A stretch of 38,004 nt of DNA from Bacillota bacterium (GTDB lineage: Bacteria > Bacillota > Sulfobacillia > Sulfobacillales > Sulfobacillaceae), in contig JAKADO010000021.1 of NCBI GenBank assembly GCA_021820485.1, positions 1 through 38,004 on the forward strand, read 5' to 3'. Positions within the stretch are counted from its first letter, which is position 1; the number at the start of each line of letters is the position of its first letter. The notes under the pieces are model-generated. The model saw only the letters and a list, made by a program, of their open reading frames with translations, was not told where the DNA came from and searched no databases. Of the stretch, positions 37,772 through 38,004 are shown one piece after another. Position numbers and translations under genes: made by a program.

Positions 37772-38004
37772 ATGTTTCGTGAAGTGGTGCTGGGGCTCGG
37801 GGGAAACCCGATGGTTCAAGGAATGGTCAAGCGCTATGGCATGCAGATGGGAGCAGCTCGATTTGTCGCTGGGAGCACCCTCCCGGAAGCGATTGAGCGG
37901 ATTCGGGAGATTAATGGCCGGGGAGTCATGGTCACATTGGACCATCTGGGGGAATCGGTGCGCAACGAGTCTGAGGCGGTGGACGCGAAAGACAGCTATT
38001 TGGC
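37772..38004 (+). CDS. Proline dehydrogenase (FAD-dependent), 5' part only
   Basis: An open frame starts at an ATG after GGGGG and runs off the right edge; 77 residues are seen. It reads MFREVVLGLGGNPMVQGMVK, then GAARFVAGSTLPEAIERIRE and GVMVTLDHLGESVRNESEAV. The ARFVAG-TLxEA-TLDHLGE series is that of the one-domain proline dehydrogenases of Gram-positives, the first step of proline catabolism giving pyrroline-5-carboxylate. FAD-binding residues are beyond the window. The gap from truA is 33 bases, so it may be co-transcribed with ribosomal genes. Confidence 0.85.
   Translation, partial: MFREVVLGLGGNPMVQGMVKRYGMQMGAARFVAGSTLPEAIERIREINGRGVMVTLDHLGESVRNESEAVDAKDSYL

Overview
The window looks like chromosome of a GC-rich, deep-branching Firmicute. 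Gene order, type-Z S14, L30, several zinc-ribbon ribosomal proteins, strong GGAGG ribosome binding sites and frequent GTG/TTG starts all fit. My best guess is a thermo-acidophile such as Sulfobacillus; that rests on gene order and protein style, not on a database match.

Positions 1-8.2 kb form an accessory region. On the minus strand lie the 5' end of an exported PepSY-domain protein running off the left edge, an orphan lipoprotein, and a sigma-70 region-4 protein that seems to have lost its N-terminus. Divergent from it is a BlaI/MecI-type repressor with a promoter and a palindromic operator. It is followed by its M56 (BlaR1-like) membrane metalloprotease partner, broken by a one-base shift, whose outer domain resembles the SurA/PpiC chaperone N-terminus rather than a penicillin-binding domain. 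Then come an unrecognised 502-residue protein with two internal repeats, a tandem pair of related small lipoproteins (minus), and an aldo/keto reductase. Positions 8189-8759 hold no convincing gene.

From 8.76 kb to the end the window is almost entirely transcription and translation genes on the plus strand. A promoter and L10-leader/attenuator precede rplJ-rplL-rpoB-rpoC. A hairpin and a strong promoter then lead into an L7Ae-like gene, rpsL-rpsG-fusA-tuf, and the S10, spc and alpha clusters: rpsJ-rplC-rplD-rplW-rplB-rpsS-rplV-rpsC-rplP-rpmC-rpsQ, rplN-rplX-rplE-rpsN-rpsH-rplF-rplR-rpsE-rpmD-rplO-secY-adk-map-infA-rpmJ-rpsM-rpsK-rpsD-rpoA-rplQ, then truA and the start of a proline dehydrogenase gene cut by the right edge. 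Genes are tightly packed, many with short overlaps, so most are probably translated from long shared transcripts.

No rRNA, tRNA, CRISPR array, insertion sequence or phage gene was recognised. The points most worth following are the BlaI/M56-SurA-like sensor module, Arg at S12 position 88 (a streptomycin-resistance position elsewhere), the four-cysteine insertion in EF-Tu, and the nested hairpin-promoter junctions before rpoB and before the str cluster.
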